DNA of 64,000 bases, from assembly GCF_964204865.1 (NCBI RefSeq), contig NC_135257.1:14716151-14780150 (forward strand). The letters run 5' to 3'. The notes under the pieces are model-generated. The model was not told the origin of the DNA, did not search any database, and saw only the letters and a list, made by a program, of their open reading frames with translations. Origin of the DNA: Styela clava (taxonomy: Eukaryota > Chordata > Ascidiacea > Stolidobranchia > Styelidae). The first letter of the stretch is position 1; each line of letters starts with the position of its first letter. A program made the translations under genes and the position numbers. Of this stretch, positions 25,584 to 36,786 are shown piece by piece.

Positions 25584-25982
25584 GAAAGTGAAACTGTGTT
25601 CATACATCGTACTCAATTACGGTTTCGGTGATTGCGCTATTTTGGTATTTTTGTCCTGCATATTGATCTTTTCATTCGATCCTCTAGAAAAGCATAAACT
25701 GTATTCAGGGGGTTTCCATCAAACACTAATGATATAAACAAGCTGGAAAGTAATTTAGATGCATTCAATTAAAAAGAACATTACATCGACTTTAACACTC
25801 ATTTTTACCCCCGAAATTCAACAAGCCTTTCGAAATCATGGTCGTCTAGCTCGGTAGAGTCTACCTGGAAACAGCTCCAAATGTCGATATCAACATAAGG
25901 CCAAAATGTCTATACACACCGGAGATTGACGCTCTTAATTCACTATGAACACCTAGGCTATCAGACTCTAAATGATATAGGG

Positions 25983-26658
25983 CAGGGGTGGCCAACCAGT
26001 CAGAGACCAAAAGCCGCATTTCATACTTTATTACCGCGAAGAGTCACATTATAGACAAGAACACACATGAACATCAGATATACTTTTATTCAGCTCTGCT
26101 AGAATGCTAATTTATTGTAAATGTTACTGACATGATTATGACAGAAATTTACAACCATTTATTGTTACGCATGCTATTTAGTGGGACTTGTGGCATTCCT
26201 TGGATTGAACAAGCCTCTTCAAATTTGGCTTGCAATTCGTTGTAGCCAATCAAAGCATTTCTTTCTTACGCGTGGGTGTTAGTCAGAACGCTTTGATTTC
26301 ACGTATTCTAGGGCGAAAACACACAGATTCGCAGACGTATGTTGACCCAAACATTGACAATATCCTAAGCGCAGCTCCGTTGACAGTGAGGTATTTTCCA
26401 TTGGCATGCTTTCCCATAACTCAATGGTGCCTACCCTTATGAAAGCGCATTTCAGTTGGCCTTCGACCATCTCAGACTCAGTTGCAACCTCATCGGAGGC
26501 CATAGGGAATTTCACACTATCCGTATCAGAATTAAATGGGCCGTCGGCGACGTAATCTGAAACGTTTTATCTCCACTTCACTCAAATGGTAAATTGCGGG
26601 GTTGCCGTTCAACTTCATTTCGCATGCGGCTCGCGAGCCGCGGGGTTGGCCATCCCTG
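25983..26658 (-). mobile_element. Non-autonomous hAT element with hATC remnant (unit C copy)
   Basis: Orthologue of 10190-10877, with CAGGGGTGGCCAACC and GGTTGGCCATCCCTG ends. The target duplication is ATATAGGG at 25975-25982, diverged to ATATAAGG at 26659-26666. It holds the same decayed minus-strand hATC remnant. Confidence 0.85.
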
Positions 26659-28324
26659 ATATAAGGTTCCAAATTTTGAATTAAATATTAGAACATGTGA
26701 AAAATAGCTCCAGCTCTATCCATTATTGTAAGCTCGAACAAAATGTCTTCAGCCCAGATTAGAACAAATTTAGGTTAGAGCGAACATTTGTTGAAACATT
26801 CAAGAAAAAAATTCTGTTCAAGGAAGGTTTTGATTTAATTATAAACAAATGTCATGGATGGATAAAATTAAACTGTTACTCATCAATCATACAAAATGCA
26901 TTATATGCTTGTAGGTTACATGCAAACCTCATCTGATAATGTAAGACGACTTTAAATTGAAAAACACACATGAAAAAAAAAATCAAGTACGTTTATATTT
27001 TGCAAAAATTTAATCAATACCAATATTCCTATTTTAAGATTCAGATGTTAAAGACTTTCAGTCGGTATTGGCGCCATTTTCCCATCCAATAACTATGGTA
27101 CTTTTTAAAATGTTTTGAATACTCCTTAGTGTAACAAAAAATTGAAAATATACGAGACAAAATGTCAGGTAACAAACAACAGCTTACCTCCAAAAATCCA
27201 AGAATGTTACTCATTTAAAAATATACTGTGATAGGAATCTTAAAATAGTAAAAATTCATCTCATTTATATTCCATTAAGTAATACACTCTGAACAAGTTT
27301 CAGCTAAATAAATAAGAAGCATAAGATTGCATATGGCACAGTGTGCAACAGCCAGTAAGCCGTAAGAGACATATGATCACACTTGTTACCTTATGATCAT
27401 GATAACCATGTTCAAAAACTATCGTTTTTGGTTTTCTTTATAACATTATGATAGCCACACAAAGTGATTTGTTCTAATTTTTCCAAATGAATATAAAAGT
27501 AGCAGTTTTCATACAATTGCACATAAATATAATAGCAGAGGCATCTGACAATTTCCAGTTGTAAACTCAAAACGTGACAGCAAAAAAACAAGTTACAATT
27601 TATCACTTGCATATACCTAAACAAACTAAAGTTTCTAAATTTCTTCGCAAAAACACAAATCGAAAAATATTTTATTTAAAGATTTTGTAAACCAAGCATG
27701 CACAAGTGGCGAAAGTATATGATAACACAAGCTGTGACCATGTTTTTCTTCTTAATCAGGTATTCACCCAACCCTGCTGCTAAATCCATTTTTGAAAAGT
27801 TTATTTGTCAGGAATATGATAATAATATATATGATTTATATGTTTGGACAAATTTATGAATACAGCAGACAAAAAATAAAATGATTAAGATTGTTTATGG
27901 AAGCAAACTGATAATCCGCCATCAATCATGGATTGAATTATTGGAATATAGTCAATATATCTCCCTATTGTGAAAATTCCATGAAACATAACAAACTTTG
28001 TCTTGAATATATATATAAATTTCCATCTAAAGCAATAAACCATTAATAAAAGATATATGATGATAAGGCTATAAAAAATATTCCACTTGTCCAACATATG
28101 TTCTGGCATCCACTATTTTATTCAGTTTTGTTTTTCTCATTTCTCTGTAGTTTTCTCAGATATTGGCTCTAAATGCATAAAAGATAATCGATCCCAGCAT
28201 CATCCAATTTATTTGCAGTTCATAATTTAATTTAGTCTAAAATATACAAACACCCCGTGTATGGTTTAAATTTCAGGTAAGAATATTTATAGAGAGTAGC
28301 TAAAACCGAAAATACATATTAGAT

Positions 28325-28773
28325 CAGTGGTTCTCAACCTTTTATGGCTCGTGGGCCCTTTCCAGTGCCTTTTTGCACTCGTGGCCCTCCTGTTCGCAAT
28401 TCCAAAAAACTGAATTGTGTTGGATTGTACTATGTTTTTACGATCTTTTATGGAATGCAAAAGCAAACCACAGACAGGAAAGTAAAAGCTGTTCAGTATA
28501 CAATCAATGGGAATCTTGCGCTTGGGACTGTCTGACAAGGTTTCTTATATTGGACATTGTCTTTGATATAGCCAGACGAATAGTGTAAACATCAAGACGG
28601 GTTTTTAGATTTTGTTTAGATGGTAACAAGATCAGAAGAACAAGATTCGCACACAGAAGTTGAATTTTATTTTGAAAGGAAAGTATGCAAACGAAGTCCC
28701 TTTATGATCAATTCCTAGCCTTGTGTCGTGGCCCCTCTTGAGCAGCTTCGTGACCCCGGGTTGAGAACCACTG
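28325..28773. mobile_element. hAT-type MITE, CAGTGGTTCTCAACC ends, 449 bp
   Basis: Perfect 15-bp inverted repeats CAGTGGTTCTCAACC and GGTTGAGAACCACTG with the exact 8-bp duplication TATTAGAT at 28317-28324 and 28774-28781. No transposase. It lies just beyond the last GOPC exon I can place. Its inner 140 bp recur at 12860-13000. Confidence 0.92.
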
Positions 28774-29103
28774 TATTAGATGATTTCATCGCATGTCCTG
28801 CACTTCCTCTCTTTCCTGTTTTTTTTTGCCTTCAAGAACATTCTTGTGATGTTACACTTGATTGTGATACAAAAATGATATTGTATGATGTACATATCAC
28901 ACTGTTTAATATTTAGATTAGAGCAAAACTGAATTTGAGATATTTTCATAATTTTAACATAAGTTTGTTCCCAGTATGATAATAATAAAATTTGAAAAAA
29001 AATGGAAAATTTCGTCTCGAATTTTAGTAGAGTAGAAAAATAAATAAATTTATTCTCGATGAAGAACCAACAAGTAACACAATTCAGAAATGAAATAAGT
29101 TAC

Positions 29104-32100
29104 CTTTATAAACTTTGTCTTGCTCTTCCTCAATAACAGATGACGTTACAGAAGCAACTTCTGATCCGTTGCTATAATAATCTTCTTCAGGTGTAACATA
29201 AACAGCTTCTAATGTCATAGAATTAATCTTAAAACAGAAGTGGATACAAGCTTTGAAATAATAAATAAAAACTTGATTCAGTAATGATAAAGAATATTTC
29301 TGATACAGTTAGTCAATTAGCATAACTTATACCTACATTAGTCGACTTTAAAGCATGTGTAAGTGTAGTAGTTGAATACTAAATCTACTCAAACTTACAA
29401 ATTGCTGCCAGAGAAGTCTATTGCAAAAGAATAGACCAAAATAACACAGCCACAAATAGTTAAAAAATAAGGTATGTATTCAAAAAAAATACACAATTGA
29501 ATATATATGGGGATTTTTAATGAATAGAAATTTTTTGTTGTTCCAGATGCATGGGCATGCATCATGGAGAAAGCCATTTTTGACCACCGATTGTGTGTAT
29601 GGAGTGGGAAAAAAGAGTCCAATTTATCCTCTGAAGAGTTTCTAACTTGAGAATTGAAACAGAGTAATCAGAGCACGGAGGCATGATGTGCCAACCATTG
29701 AGAGACTATCTCTGTTGGCAACCCTAATCAGCAATATCTTAACGAAGCCAACATCATACATCATAATCAAAATCACATCGTCTAGCTCACCTCTTGACAT
29801 AAAAGTTGGACAGCTTCTGCATGTTTAACATCCCGCAAGCTTGCCTCGTTGACAGATAATAATGCATCTCCAACATATAAACCACCAACACGTTCAACAA
29901 TACCTCCTGGATGAATTTCCGATATTAAAATAGGCACGCCATGATCCCGACCTCCCTGAAAAAAAAACATTGATAAAAAAAACTTGAAAACAATTATAAA
30001 AGATAGCATAATGCATATAAAATTGATGGATGCAAAATAAGCATGAATAGTATCATGATGACTTATCAATACCAGTACCAAAGCATTCTTCGTGATATAA
30101 CACACCAATACAGACATTTGAGAAATGTGAATGAAGTCGTAACTTGCGATATATTTTCAATCCCCATGGTAATACACATAAAAAATTATAACCGGATGTT
30201 GTCACTGAGTTAACGATTTGCCTATTTTCAGATGACCTTCTTGGCAGTTGATACCAACTAAAATAGCAAATTTATTTTAACAAAGCTTTATACAAACATC
30301 TATGCTGTAATTATCTAAGGATGGGCATTCCTTTCAGTTGAAATTCAAAAGAGCTTGATTTTTAATGCGAGAAAATACAAATATGTATGTTCAAGCACAA
30401 GTGCTGATAGGATAAAGTGGGGAAGTTAAACTAAGGGTTACAAGTTCCAATCTGCGATTGAAATCACACATTGCACTATAAATCTATCTTCTCTGTAAAA
30501 TATCAGGAGCTTGCAACTTTTTAAGGTGTAATGTAATTCTCCAGAAAAAGGTCACTAACAAGTTCAAAAAATGCAAAACGAAATTGTGTGTTTTCATGCC
30601 ATAAAGTCTATAAATACATAAATCTAGACAGTTATCAACAAAACCGATATCTCAGATGTAGGCCTAGTACCAGTGGAGATAAAAGTCACACCACTAGATG
30701 ATATTATTACAGTTCATAGATTCCTAAAATATACCGATTGCAATACTACAGGAAAGAAAATAGTGCATCAGATCTTGAAACAACAACTGAATCAGATCCA
30801 AAACTCGAGTGGAAAGGTTAATAAAACAGCTGATAAATGTATTTCCTAATCACAGACCTCAAAGCTGCCCAAGTATGAGGCAAGTGTATGAATATTTGAT
30901 GAAATATTGATTATACACATTGAATAGATACTTATTTTATCTGCAACATTGTAATCAGTGTTGCGAATAAAATAAATATTTTAAAAACATCCTATGTTAC
31001 AGGGGTAACCTTACAGATTGAATCCATTTAATTTAAATCAAACTATACGAATACTTTTACACTGGAAAATGATTCATAACATTATATTGGATCGATGGAT
31101 TCCTTACATATATCATGAATTACCTTTGAAAACAGAAATGTAAACTTTAAATTTTTTGCTGCCATGAATCTCAACTGAGAAATTCCCATGGATAAGCAAA
31201 TAGAAAAATACTCCACTTACCGTAATTGATATTCCTAAACCCTCTTCAGGCCTTTTTTCAATTGTAACCTTTCTCACATGACCAACACCTTGGTTTTGTG
31301 GACCATCATTATTTATCTGTCAAAAAATATAGCAAGCGTAACTTTAAGTGAGCAAAAAATAAATAAACAAATGGACGTGAAGTTCTATCAGATTAAAACC
31401 ATTTTCAAATTGCTCATCAAATTTTATTTGGACTCCAACTCTTGTTATAACCAAATTTGGGCCACTCTGATGTGGGAGACTTTATTAATTTCTGCTAAAA
31501 AATTTGATTACTCTTGGCAAAAAAAGTTTGAAAATATAACAGTCAACTTTTGCGTCATATATCATAACCAAGATTTCCACATATGTTCTCTTCTGGTATT
31601 ACCCACGAACAGAGTGACATTTTCGGACATATATTGAATACCAACAATCAAAAATATTTGGCAAAAAAATCCACGCATGAAGCAATACAACAGCTTCTAT
31701 AAATATGTTAGGATTTTGCACTAAGGTGCCATGTAACTTTCAATTTACAAAATATATTCCAAAGTGAAGCATTTCATTCTTACATGCTGTGGGGGTGAAG
31801 GTAGATTTCCATTTCCCCTGCAAGCTTTTATGACTGTTTTATGTCGATGTAAATGAATTTCAGCTTCTAACTGACTCCACATCTTTTCAAAATTATTTGT
31901 TTGTATATTTCTTCCCAAAAGTTGAATTTGTTGAATTCTGAATGTTTAAAAACAACAAAATATGAGAATGATCACATGATACATTTGTATCTTTCACCGA
32001 TGCAATCATTTTCACAAATGTTGATGTATTTGCATTCCAGATGCACTTGTGGGTTAGTAACAGGTTTTTGAATATGAGATTACATATAATATTTTTATAC

Positions 32101-33762
32101 GGCACTTATTCATGCCTTTCTCTCCGAACAAGACTTTATACAAGAAGCCACCGATATCTAGCAATATATAAGTAGCTTCTATTATTTGGAGAGACCGGAA
32201 TCTTTCTGGTTTGGTATTAACGTAACTACCCAAATTATTACACCCTGGGTGAGTTGGGGGGACCATGGAATTTGAATCAGAGATGTGAAATCTGCGAGGT
32301 CAACACAGTATCTTAGTAAATCTAAGGCTTTAATTAACCGCAGAAAAAGGGCTAGCCCAGTAACACATATGAAGAAATTTAGAAAATAAATAAATCTAAT
32401 TAATGTTGGTAAAACATTCAATATCCAACCAATTTACTATAAAAAATCGATGTTCAACAAAAAATATAAAGAAAGAATTTAGAGCAATATAAATAATAAA
32501 AATGGTGACCGTACATTTGAACCCACGTACATTTGAACCCATGCGTATATCCACTGGTTCAATCTATATGCGGGTGCTAAAACCCATGGGTTAGGGTTAG
32601 TATGGGTTTAACTATCCGTGAAACAAAAAAAATTCCATAGGTGCAATAGCATACAGGTGCAATTGTCATGGGTTCAAATGTACGTGGGTTCAAATGTAAT
32701 GGAACCAATAAAAATATATAACAGAATTGTACATTCCTGTTTCTGGTGTCATATTACCTTCCTGCTAACTCTTTGTCAAGATATTTTGCAGCCAATCTTG
32801 CACCAAACAACTCTTTCTCCGACAATGCTAACCTTTCTTTGAGTTTCTCATTTTGAGTTTCATATAATTTCACAGTTTCTCCTAATAATGCTTGCTCTTT
32901 CGCATCTTTCTTAAAATTTCTTAATTCTTGTTCCTGGAGAATATTTATTTTAAGAAGTTAGAATGTTGAAAAGCAAAACAGATATAGATAAGAGATGTTT
33001 GTTGATTTTCAAAATAAATTGAACTAAACCAAAATGACATAAATGCTATACAATACTTAGTGCATAATGGGAATTGCTGTCAGTTCACAAAATCAGTTTT
33101 AATTTACAAAGATAGAAAAATAATACAATACCAGATTTTCTTTTATTTTTGTTGCATCCATTGGATCTGAAGTTGTTGTGCTGTGTAATTGAAGTTGAAG
33201 TGCGTGGATTTGACAAAGAAGTGTGTTTGATTCTGCTTTTAATGCCTCCACTTCTGCACGACAATCCAATAATTCAGTTCGATAGTGAATGAGTTCTGCC
33301 TAAATTTATTCAATTGCAGAATTGTGTTTTAGTCAAAGAAGATGACCACATGAGTACTCGAAAAGACAGAATAGACTACATGGGTACTCGAAAAGACAGA
33401 ATAGAATCAATTAGATGCTCAATCCGAATTAAAGAATGGATGAGCAACCATGGTTTGCAACATGATTAAGTCATCTTATCAGCATTATTTCATGACCCTG
33501 TGGATAAAAATTCATATTAAATTATAATTTCCTTCCAACCTACCTCTAATTTTACATTCCTCTGAGCAGCACTTTGTGATTTGTGGCATAACTGAGAAAA
33601 ACATGAACTGAGAGAACTCATCTTCTCTTTCGCTGTTTGCAAAATATCATCAACATCATCAAGTTCTGTATCACCGAGAAGTAGGTCAAGGTCCACATAA
33701 GCTCGATCAAACTCTTTCTCCAGTAAATCAAATGCTGATAAAAGTGATGCTGCACTAGTCAT
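29104..33762 (-). CDS. GOPC: GOPC: Golgi PDZ and coiled-coil protein (seven coding exons placed, C-terminus incomplete)
   Basis: GOPC (PIST/CAL) is a Golgi-associated scaffold whose coiled coil binds Golgi/SNARE and Rab-effector partners and whose PDZ domain captures C-termini of membrane cargo. Coding exons on the minus strand are 33544-33762, 33132-33299, 32758-32933, 31784-31937, 31221-31316, 29791-29955 and 29104-29227. All have AG acceptors and GT donors and fit in phase (0,0,2,0,0,0,1), giving 367 residues; vertebrate GOPC has about 460. Signature segments are [17 protein letters not shown] and [13 protein letters not shown] in exon 1, a heptad-rich coiled coil through exons 2-3 ending [32 protein letters not shown] in exon 4, and a PDZ domain (about residues 254-336) whose carboxylate loop is EGLGISI. 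Exon 7 gives [10 protein letters not shown] and an acidic tail, then splits a codon. The last exon was not identified; without splicing the frame would end after LFHF. Start chosen at the first ATG before LEKEFD. Confidence 0.93.
32512..32698. mobile_element. Palindromic MITE with doubled CATTTGAACCCACGTA arms in GOPC intron 3
   Basis: The left arm carries two tandem copies of ACATTTGAACCCA (32512-32542); the right arm carries the mirror image TGGGTTCAAATGT twice (about 32668-32698). The centre includes GGGTTAGGGTTAG. It lies in the intron between GOPC exons 3 and 4 and is non-coding. Confidence 0.75.
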
Positions 33763-33876
33763 ATTTATAAGTTAATGCAATCCAAGCCAACAAGCTGTAA
33801 TCGATAAAAAGTGGATATTTTGGTAAAATACGGTACTTGCATCACTGAACCAGACAGCCTGATTGACGGACTGACG

Positions 33877-34206
33877 GACAACGCGACTACCTAGAGGCCT
33901 GGTGAGTTGTCCTTCTTTTGGCATTTTCTACGGTGGTGTTTTAGGTCTATAGAAATGCGTTTTTGATATTTTTAGTGCTCAAATGTTGAGAAAAAATACA
34001 TAAATATGCTCTAGAAAGAATTTAGCGAAGTTAGACTGTTGACTTATAGGACTGAAGATATGACTGAAGCATATTTATGTATTTTTCTCAACATTTGAGC
34101 ACTAAAAATATCAAAAAGCATTTCTATAGACCTAAAACACCACTGTAGAGGTAGAAAATGCCAAAAGACGGACAACTCACCAGGCCTCTAGGTAGTCGAG
34201 TTGTCT
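33877..34206. repeat. Long foldback (inverted repeat) upstream of GOPC
   Basis: The arm at about 33877-34010 (GACAACGCGACTACCTAGAG onward) is mirrored at about 34065-34206 (ending CTCTAGGTAGTCGAGTTGTC), with a spacer of about 50 bp. Arms are about 135 bp with few mismatches. Short extra copies of GGTGAGTTGTCC and GTAGTCGAGTTGTCC follow to 34240. It begins 115 bp upstream of the GOPC start codon, so it sits in the 5'UTR or promoter region. Confidence 0.85.
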
Positions 34207-34407
34207 CTGGTGAGTTGTCCGTGTAGTCGAGTTGTCCGCCTCCCCTAAAGATCAGTGTACATCTTGCTGTCTTGTGGTTTTATAATTCAGTAATTACCGG
34301 TACGGTACCGTACCATCAGACCATACTGAACATATACTGATATATGAATACTATGGCTTAACCTTAACGTAACACAAAGATCGGGGCTCTGAAGGTATAG
34401 GCTAGCA

Positions 34408-34560
34408 TAGGGCTACTCAACTGGCGGATCGCGGTCCGAATCCGGACCTTTTGACCATTCGATTTGGACCGCGTCCACTTGTTTATTTTGGCAGCACAAG
34501 CATAGTTATGAAGTGGCAAATTTTGTGCACCGCACGAAACAAAACTGTTCTCCAAATACT
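34408..34560. mobile_element. Fragment of a hAT-like element (GGGCTACTCAACTGGCGG end)
   Basis: GGGCTACTCAACTGGCGG followed by GATCGCGGTCCGAATCCGGACC has the look of a hAT terminus. The other end and a target duplication were not found. Confidence 0.4.
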
Positions 34561-34574
34561 TTTATGAATTATTC

Positions 34575-34980
34575 TTAAAACATGGGTTTAATCCACAATC
34601 ACGGCACAACCTATTTGTTCCAAGGTCAGACTCGATTTTACAAAAATCCATATTGTTTCAAGGTCCGGTTATTTGGAATGAAATTAGTCAGGAAATAAAA
34701 GACTGCAGGTATGCAGGCTTCGCCCGCAAACTTTTTAAAAACAAGTAACATACTCACACCATCGGTCACTGATGGTAGGAGGGCAAAAAACTACTGTGTT
34801 TTAACATATTCAATTGAGTTTTGTTTTTTTCTCTTCTGTGTTAATTCATTTTCAGTGTGTGTTACTTTAGCTCAATTTCGTTGACAAAATGATAATATTA
34901 TATTTTTGTTGAAGGCTGTGGCCATTGAGGTGTATATAACCCTGAGGTTATATCACACCTGAACCTGAATGGCTGTGACT
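34575..34980 (+). mobile_element. 5'-truncated LINE relic (RT C-terminal tail)
   Basis: In one plus frame, 34613-34745 reads FQGQTRFYKN then FQGPVIWNEISQEIKDCR and KLFKNK*, the pattern found at the very C-terminus of many LINE reverse transcriptases of CR1/Jockey-like groups (a GPxxWNxIPxxI.. block followed by a K-rich end). A non-coding tail follows. Only the last 45 or so residues survive. Confidence 0.5.
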
Positions 34981-36451
34981 GACTCGATGGTCTCGCAACC
35001 TGTCGCACTTTAGTGCGAATGCCCAGTCTAACTAGTCAGGTATCCCTGTCCGCATGACGCAGAAAATTTTTGGAAACGATCGGGCCAGAGGAAAGGGGTC
35101 AAAACGGGGTTTTTGTGGCCCGAGGCTGTTCATTGGTCAATCAGCTGTCAATCAAGTCACGCTAGAGTGATTTAGGGGTTCAGAGGCCGTTTAGCTAAGT
35201 TTCCGGGGCCGGAAAGCGTTTGCCCGAGTATTAGGAATTTTTTTCCAAGTCTTTTTGGCGGTGGGGGCTGTGCCCCCACGCCCTCTGTGGTGAGAAAACT
35301 CGTGCAAAGCCACGCGCACTTAGGTTCTATTGTTTTTAGGGATTTCTGAGGCATGTGAATGGGGTTTTGGGCCAAGATTTGCCTAATTCTCAAAGAGTAT
35401 AATTATTTGAAATTTTCTTTACTGAAAAATCGGTGTTTCCCCCTCCCAATCGCCCTCCAGTGGCGTAAGAAGGTTGCGCACTTAAAAATAGAGCTATTGA
35501 GAAATGAAATAGATAGGTATGGTTGGAAAAATTAGCTTAACATTGTTTTGAAGAAATTTTTGTTCTCTTACTCCCCAGTCACGCTTTAGTGATTTTGGCT
35601 TATTGCAGGCCTCTGAAAGGACATATTGAGAAAGTGAAAGCATGGGTATATTTGGAAAAATTATTTGAATCTATTTTGAAGGAATTTTTTTTCTCCAACT
35701 CCTCAGTCATGCTCCAGTGATTTTACGTTATATCTCGAGAATGGTAATAGGTAGAGATGCCATATTTGGGTCATACAAGTTAATTGAGGTCTAGTTTATG
35801 TCAAAAAAAATTCGTCACAGTTGAGTGATCACGGGCCCTAAAATTAATAAAACTTGATTCCCATTGGGGATGATCAGTTTCTAACCTAGTATTTAAACTA
35901 TTTAATGGACTAAAAAGGTCGGGCGCAACGACCAGGGTCTTCCAACAAAATCAGAACAAACACCTACTTTTTACCTTACTAAACACATTTCTTTACATTT
36001 CCCCTCGCGGGTAGCGAAGCGACCGACCCCTGGATGACCTAACGGTCGCTTCGTTACAGCCTCGTCACAATGCCTTACAGTTAATTTTAAAATGTTGTAT
36101 GTTAACTATTTGACATTGTTGACGAAATAAAATACTACTACTAGTTTCAGATGATTTTGATACTATTTACATACACAGGATGGAAAGATCCATAGGATGT
36201 TTCCCCGACCTTTGAGCCCAGCAAAATTCTCCCTATAGCCTACTTTACTATTGCAAAATTTTGGATGGGTACCTATTTTACGAGTGTTTCAGAGACTGTT
36301 TTACTTGCTCAAAACCATTGCTTTTATTGAAATATACAACCACGTGCCACTTACACGCTCTTTTGAGCATACCGGTCTATCGCAGCTTACCCGGGACTAA
36401 TTTTTGATTGAGCTAACTCTTGACCCTCTTGAGTCTTGACTAATGACAATT
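34981..36451. other. Unassigned repeat-rich stretch
   Basis: No gene recognised. The GC-richer block 35000-35350 has GGGGGCTGTGCCCCCACGCC and is probably repeat. At 36001-36142 a segment ends GACGAAATAAAATACTACTA, which looks like a LINE 3' end with a simple-repeat tail. Neither is assigned with confidence. Confidence 0.35.
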
Positions 36452-36786
36452 AAGGATAGGATTTACATATTTATCCCGGGGGAGAGGAAAGCCGATAAGA
36501 CGGCTTATCCATATGGCGAACCACGGCCTCTCGTCCGGTTACCATTCCAAGTCGGGTATGGGATTAGTTTTACTGTATTGTTTGTTTTTGGAAGCATGGA
36601 TTTGGTGGTGGAGGAAGCCGTAACCGACCAGCGGTTACGTGAACCACCCAACGACGGCGAGGAGTCCAGCAATCCTCTCGCACATAACCATCCCTGCATG
36701 GGATTCGAACCTGCGAACCCACGCAGAGTAGTTAGAGGTGCGGTGGCGAGCGTAACGCTTAGCCCGTTGAGCCACACCGCCGCGCC
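36452..36786 (-). mobile_element. tRNA-derived SINE, family 1, near full length
   Basis: Read on the minus strand the head starts GGCGCGGCGGTG, with an A box TGGCTCAACGGG (36763-36774) and a perfect B box GGTTCGAATCC (36701-36711), so it has an internal RNA polymerase III promoter. The body runs to CCCGGGATAAATATGTAAAT near 36455. A second, diverged copy without the tRNA head is at 63537-63772. Reading frames across it are incidental. Confidence 0.85.

Larger units (their letters stand above)
22186..28180 (+). repeat. Low-copy repeat unit C
   Basis: Matches unit A in order and orientation: 22186-22986 with 352-920, 23995-25172 with 913-2051, 25584-25982 with 15597-15990 and 9840-10189, and 26659-28180 with 10878-12760. 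It carries its own insertion (22987-23994) and a deletion joining about 25583 to sequence matching 15597. It is empty for the Gypsy element and for both TAGGGCTGGGCA MITEs. Confidence 0.85.
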
